Positions 61,838-64,000 of a DNA stretch of 64,000 nt are shown here, one piece after another. Every line of letters begins with the position of its first letter. The stretch's first letter is position 1. The translations under genes and the position numbers were made by a program. The DNA lies in NCBI RefSeq assembly GCF_041080815.1, contig NZ_CP160205.1:1302001-1366000 (forward strand). Direction: 5' to 3'. The stretch comes from Mucilaginibacter yixingensis (lineage in GTDB: Bacteria; Bacteroidota; Bacteroidia; Sphingobacteriales; Sphingobacteriaceae). The notes under the pieces were generated by a model, which saw only the letters and a list, made by a program, of their open reading frames with translations, was not told the origin of the DNA and did no database searches.

Positions 61838-63205
61838 TTACCCCGCCAAGCTAAATAACTGCGTAGCTGGCTTATCTGCCCATAAACGCGCATCAAGCGC
61901 CATGCAGATATTGCGAAGAAAACGTTTACCCGTGTGGGTTACTTTTAACCGGTGCGAGTCCAGTTCTATCAGTCCGTCATCGGCCAGGTTTTGCATGCGT
62001 TCAATGCTGTCAAACAGGGCCATAAATGGCTCCTGGTGGAAGTTCCAGCTGGTGCGGCCTTTGCACATAATATCCAGCATGTGGCGGCGGATAATGAGGT
62101 CTTCACGGTTTAAAAAATGGCCTTTTGCTACGGGGAGGATATCGTTATTAATCAACTCCAGGTATTGCTCTACCGTTTTTACGTTTTGCGCATAGGCACT
62201 CCACGCATCGCTGATGGATGATACGCCCAGGCCAATCAACAGTTGGGTATATTGATGGGTATAACCCATGAAATTGCGGTGCAGATGCCCATTGGTTTGG
62301 GCCTTGTACAGGTTGTCGGTTAGCAAGGCAAAGTGGTCCATGCCAATTTCGGCATACCCCATATTGATGAACGCGTTGCGCCCAAATTCATACAACGCTG
62401 CTTTCTCCATCACGCCGGGCAGATCATGCTCGGTAAACTTGCGCTGTCCGGGTTTTATCCAGGGCACGTGCGCGTAGCTGTAAAAGGCAATTCTGTCTGG
62501 TTTTAGCTGCTTTATTTTGGCAAGCGTATCCGCCAGTCCGCACAAGGTTTGCAGCGGCAGGCCATAGATCAGATCGAAATTAACGGATGTATAGCCAATC
62601 CGGCGGGCTTGCAGCGTTACTGCTTTTACCTGTTCAAAACTTTGTATACGATTAATAATGAGCTGTACCCGCGGATCAAAATCCTGTATCCCCAAACTCA
62701 ACCGGCGGAAACCCAGATCATAAAGCGTTTGCAAATGATCAACGGTGGTATTGGCCGGGTGAGCCTCAAAGCTGAACTCGGCCTGCGGGTGGATGTCTGC
62801 ACCGTTCAGTATGCCATCCAGCAAAAGTTTCAGGTTGGTCGCCTTAAAAAACGTGGGAGTGCCACCACCCAAATGAATCTCTTTGATCACCGGTCGCGCG
62901 CCCAGTGCTTGCTTGTACATGGCCCATTCTTTTAGCAGTGCCTTGATGTATGGCGTTTCTACTCCGTGGTTTTTGGTAATGCGGGTGTTGCACCCGCAAT
63001 AGGTACAAAGGTTCTCGCAAAAGGGGAGGTGCAGGTACAGGCTGATGCCATCGCTGGTGTTACTTTTTTCAAAAAGGGCTTTTACCGTTTGCAGCCATCG
63101 GGCTGGGTCAAACTCCTGCTTGTCCCAGTACGGTACGGTAGGGTAGCTGGTGTAACGGGGGGCGGCTACCGCATATTTTTTAATCAACTCATCCTGGCTT
63201 ATCAT
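61838..63205 (-). CDS. hemN: Oxygen-independent coproporphyrinogen III oxidase, HemN
   Basis: This 455-residue protein has the full HemN radical-SAM signature: Cys63, Cys67 and Cys70, followed by Cys72 (PFCENLCTYCGCNTR). The SAM-binding GGGTPTFF motif and the substrate-linked start (KYAVAAPRYTSYPTVPYW) are also present. The fourth Cys and the N-terminal helix region separate true HemN from HemW. It decarboxylates coproporphyrinogen III to protoporphyrinogen IX without oxygen. It overlaps the upstream dehydrogenase gene by four bases. Haem supply under low oxygen fits the neighbouring cbb3 oxidase operon. Confidence 0.94.
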   Translation of the reverse strand: MISQDELIKKYAVAAPRYTSYPTVPYWDKQEFDPARWLQTVKALFEKSNTSDGISLYLHLPFCENLCTYCGCNTRITKNHGVETPYIKALLKEWAMYKQALGARPVIKEIHLGGGTPTFFKATNLKLLLDGILNGADIHPQAEFSFEAHPANTTVDHLQTLYDLGFRRLSLGIQDFDPRVQLIINRIQSFEQVKAVTLQARRIGYTSVNFDLIYGLPLQTLCGLADTLAKIKQLKPDRIAFYSYAHVPWIKPGQRKFTEHDLPGVMEKAALYEFGRNAFINMGYAEIGMDHFALLTDNLYKAQTNGHLHRNFMGYTHQYTQLLIGLGVSSISDAWSAYAQNVKTVEQYLELINNDILPVAKGHFLNREDLIIRRHMLDIMCKGRTSWNFHQEPFMALFDSIERMQNLADDGLIELDSHRLKVTHTGKRFLRNICMALDARLWADKPATQLFSLAG

Positions 63206-64000
63206 AGCAGGTAATTGTTAACGTTATCTTCCTGAGGTTTTGAGGTGGCGGGTGTTGCGGTGCGACAGCCGCGTGCACAGGCACAGGCGTCGCCTACACA
63301 TTTCTTGTCTTGCCACAAGTCCAGGTTTTTGATGGTTTGCTGGGTGATCTGCTGCAGCGCCTCTTTGGTTAAAAATGCCTGATGCGGTGTTACCAGCACG
63401 TTGGGGTGGTTAAGCAACTGCTGTAGCAGTGGGTCCTTATCGCGGTCATACTCATGATCGTCAAAAAATAGGTTCTTTTCGTTCTCGTAGACATCCAGGC
63501 CCAGGTAGCCAATGTGGCCGCTATAAACGCCTTCCACTACATCCACTGTTTTCATGAGCCCGCCGCGTGAGGTGTTGAGCAACATTACGCCTTCTTTCAT
63601 GGCGGCAATGGCCCGGGCGTCTATCATGTAGTAAGTTTCGGGCGTAAGGGGGAGGTGTAGTGAAATGATATCAGCCTCATGATAAAGGGTTTGCAACGAT
63701 ACTTTCTCTACAAAATTCAGCTCCTGGGCGGTGTTGGCGTCATAGCCAATTATCCGGCAGCCAAAGCCTTTAAAAATAGCAGCCGTGGCGCGGCCGATGT
63801 TGCCCAGGCCAACGATACCCACCGTTTTCTGGTGCAGGTTGAAGCCCATCAGGTCATCCAGCCTAAAATCAAAATGATGACTTTGTTTGTCGGCACGCGG
63901 CAGACGGCGGTTTAGCGCCAGGGCCAGGGCAACGGTATGTTCTGCAATGGCTTGCGGTGAGTAAGCCGGTACACTGGCCAGCTTAATGCCGTGCAGGGCA
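63202..64000 (-). CDS. D-lactate dehydrogenase-like 2-hydroxyacid dehydrogenase, 5' end outside the window
   Basis: The frame is open to the window edge; about 265 C-terminal residues are visible. The visible part starts in ALHGIKLASVPAYSP and continues QAIAEHTVALALALNRR, which is typical of D-LDH-type enzymes. The NAD-binding glycine loop GIVGLGNIGRA, the Arg region (LNTSRGG) and the Glu/His pair (DVYENEKN; TPHQAFLT) follow. The C-terminus carries an unusual tail with four cysteines (CVGDACACARGC). It reduces pyruvate or another 2-oxoacid with NADH, and so balances redox under low oxygen. The hemN start lies within its stop codon. Confidence 0.9.
   Translation of the reverse strand, partial: ALHGIKLASVPAYSPQAIAEHTVALALALNRRLPRADKQSHHFDFRLDDLMGFNLHQKTVGIVGLGNIGRATAAIFKGFGCRIIGYDANTAQELNFVEKVSLQTLYHEADIISLHLPLTPETYYMIDARAIAAMKEGVMLLNTSRGGLMKTVDVVEGVYSGHIGYLGLDVYENEKNLFFDDHEYDRDKDPLLQQLLNHPNVLVTPHQAFLTKEALQQITQQTIKNLDLWQDKKCVGDACACARGCRTATPATSKPQEDNVNNYLL

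Overview
The window comes from a Bacteroidota chromosome, most likely Sphingobacteriaceae (Mucilaginibacter- or Pedobacter-like). The evidence is the SusC/SusD pairs, a fused CcoNO cytochrome oxidase, promoters of the Bacteroidota type (TTTG, then TAnnTTTG about 19 bases on), scarce Shine-Dalgarno sites and a roughly mid-40s GC content. Genus is inference. I saw no rRNA, tRNA, CRISPR array, transposase or phage gene.

Region 1 (1-22745) is a polysaccharide-utilisation locus. Two SusC/SusD outer-membrane uptake pairs alternate with three fasciclin (FAS1) proteins, in the order FAS1 (cut by the window edge), SusC, SusD, FAS1, FAS1, SusC, SusD. A hairpin and a GntR-family regulator with a sugar-binding-like effector domain follow. 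Next is a probable second operon: an MG2-like surface protein, a PL11-type rhamnogalacturonan lyase and a hydroxypyruvate-isomerase-like TIM-barrel protein. A DUF1593 nucleoside-hydrolase-like protein lies on the opposite strand across a spacer full of short palindromes. Rhamnogalacturonan I (pectin) is the inferred substrate.

Region 2 (22800-33120) holds single genes: a small two-helix membrane protein, DoxX, a TauE/SafE permease, a Bcr/CflA-type MFS exporter, a START-domain protein, an SDR oxidoreductase and an AraC regulator. A minus-strand signalling cluster follows. It has a membrane histidine kinase and a tight four-gene unit: a tethered protein of unknown function, a multi-helix membrane protein, a HisKA_3 kinase and a LuxR-type response regulator.

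Region 3 (33198-50573) is a two-gene Tc (ABC) toxin locus on the minus strand. A 2569-residue fused TcB-TcC protein (SpvB, FG-GAP-like, Rhs) is followed 75 bases later by a 3133-residue TcA-like protein. The TcC end carries a Gly/Asp-rich linker, a PD-(D/E)XK-nuclease-like motif set and a hydrophobic tail. No immunity gene is evident. This is the most unusual part of the window.

Region 4 (50614-64000) is a microaerobic respiration block. It contains the copper P-type ATPase CcoI, CcoS, fused CcoNO, a small CcoQ-like subunit, single-haem CcoP, CcoG, CcoH and a TauE/SafE-like protein. A three-helix membrane protein, a cysteine-rich 591-residue protein of unknown function, HemN and a partial D-lactate dehydrogenase-like protein follow. 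A CRP/FNR-like site precedes ccoI. Several long inverted-repeat elements with ends resembling TGTCATT are scattered through regions 2 and 4.
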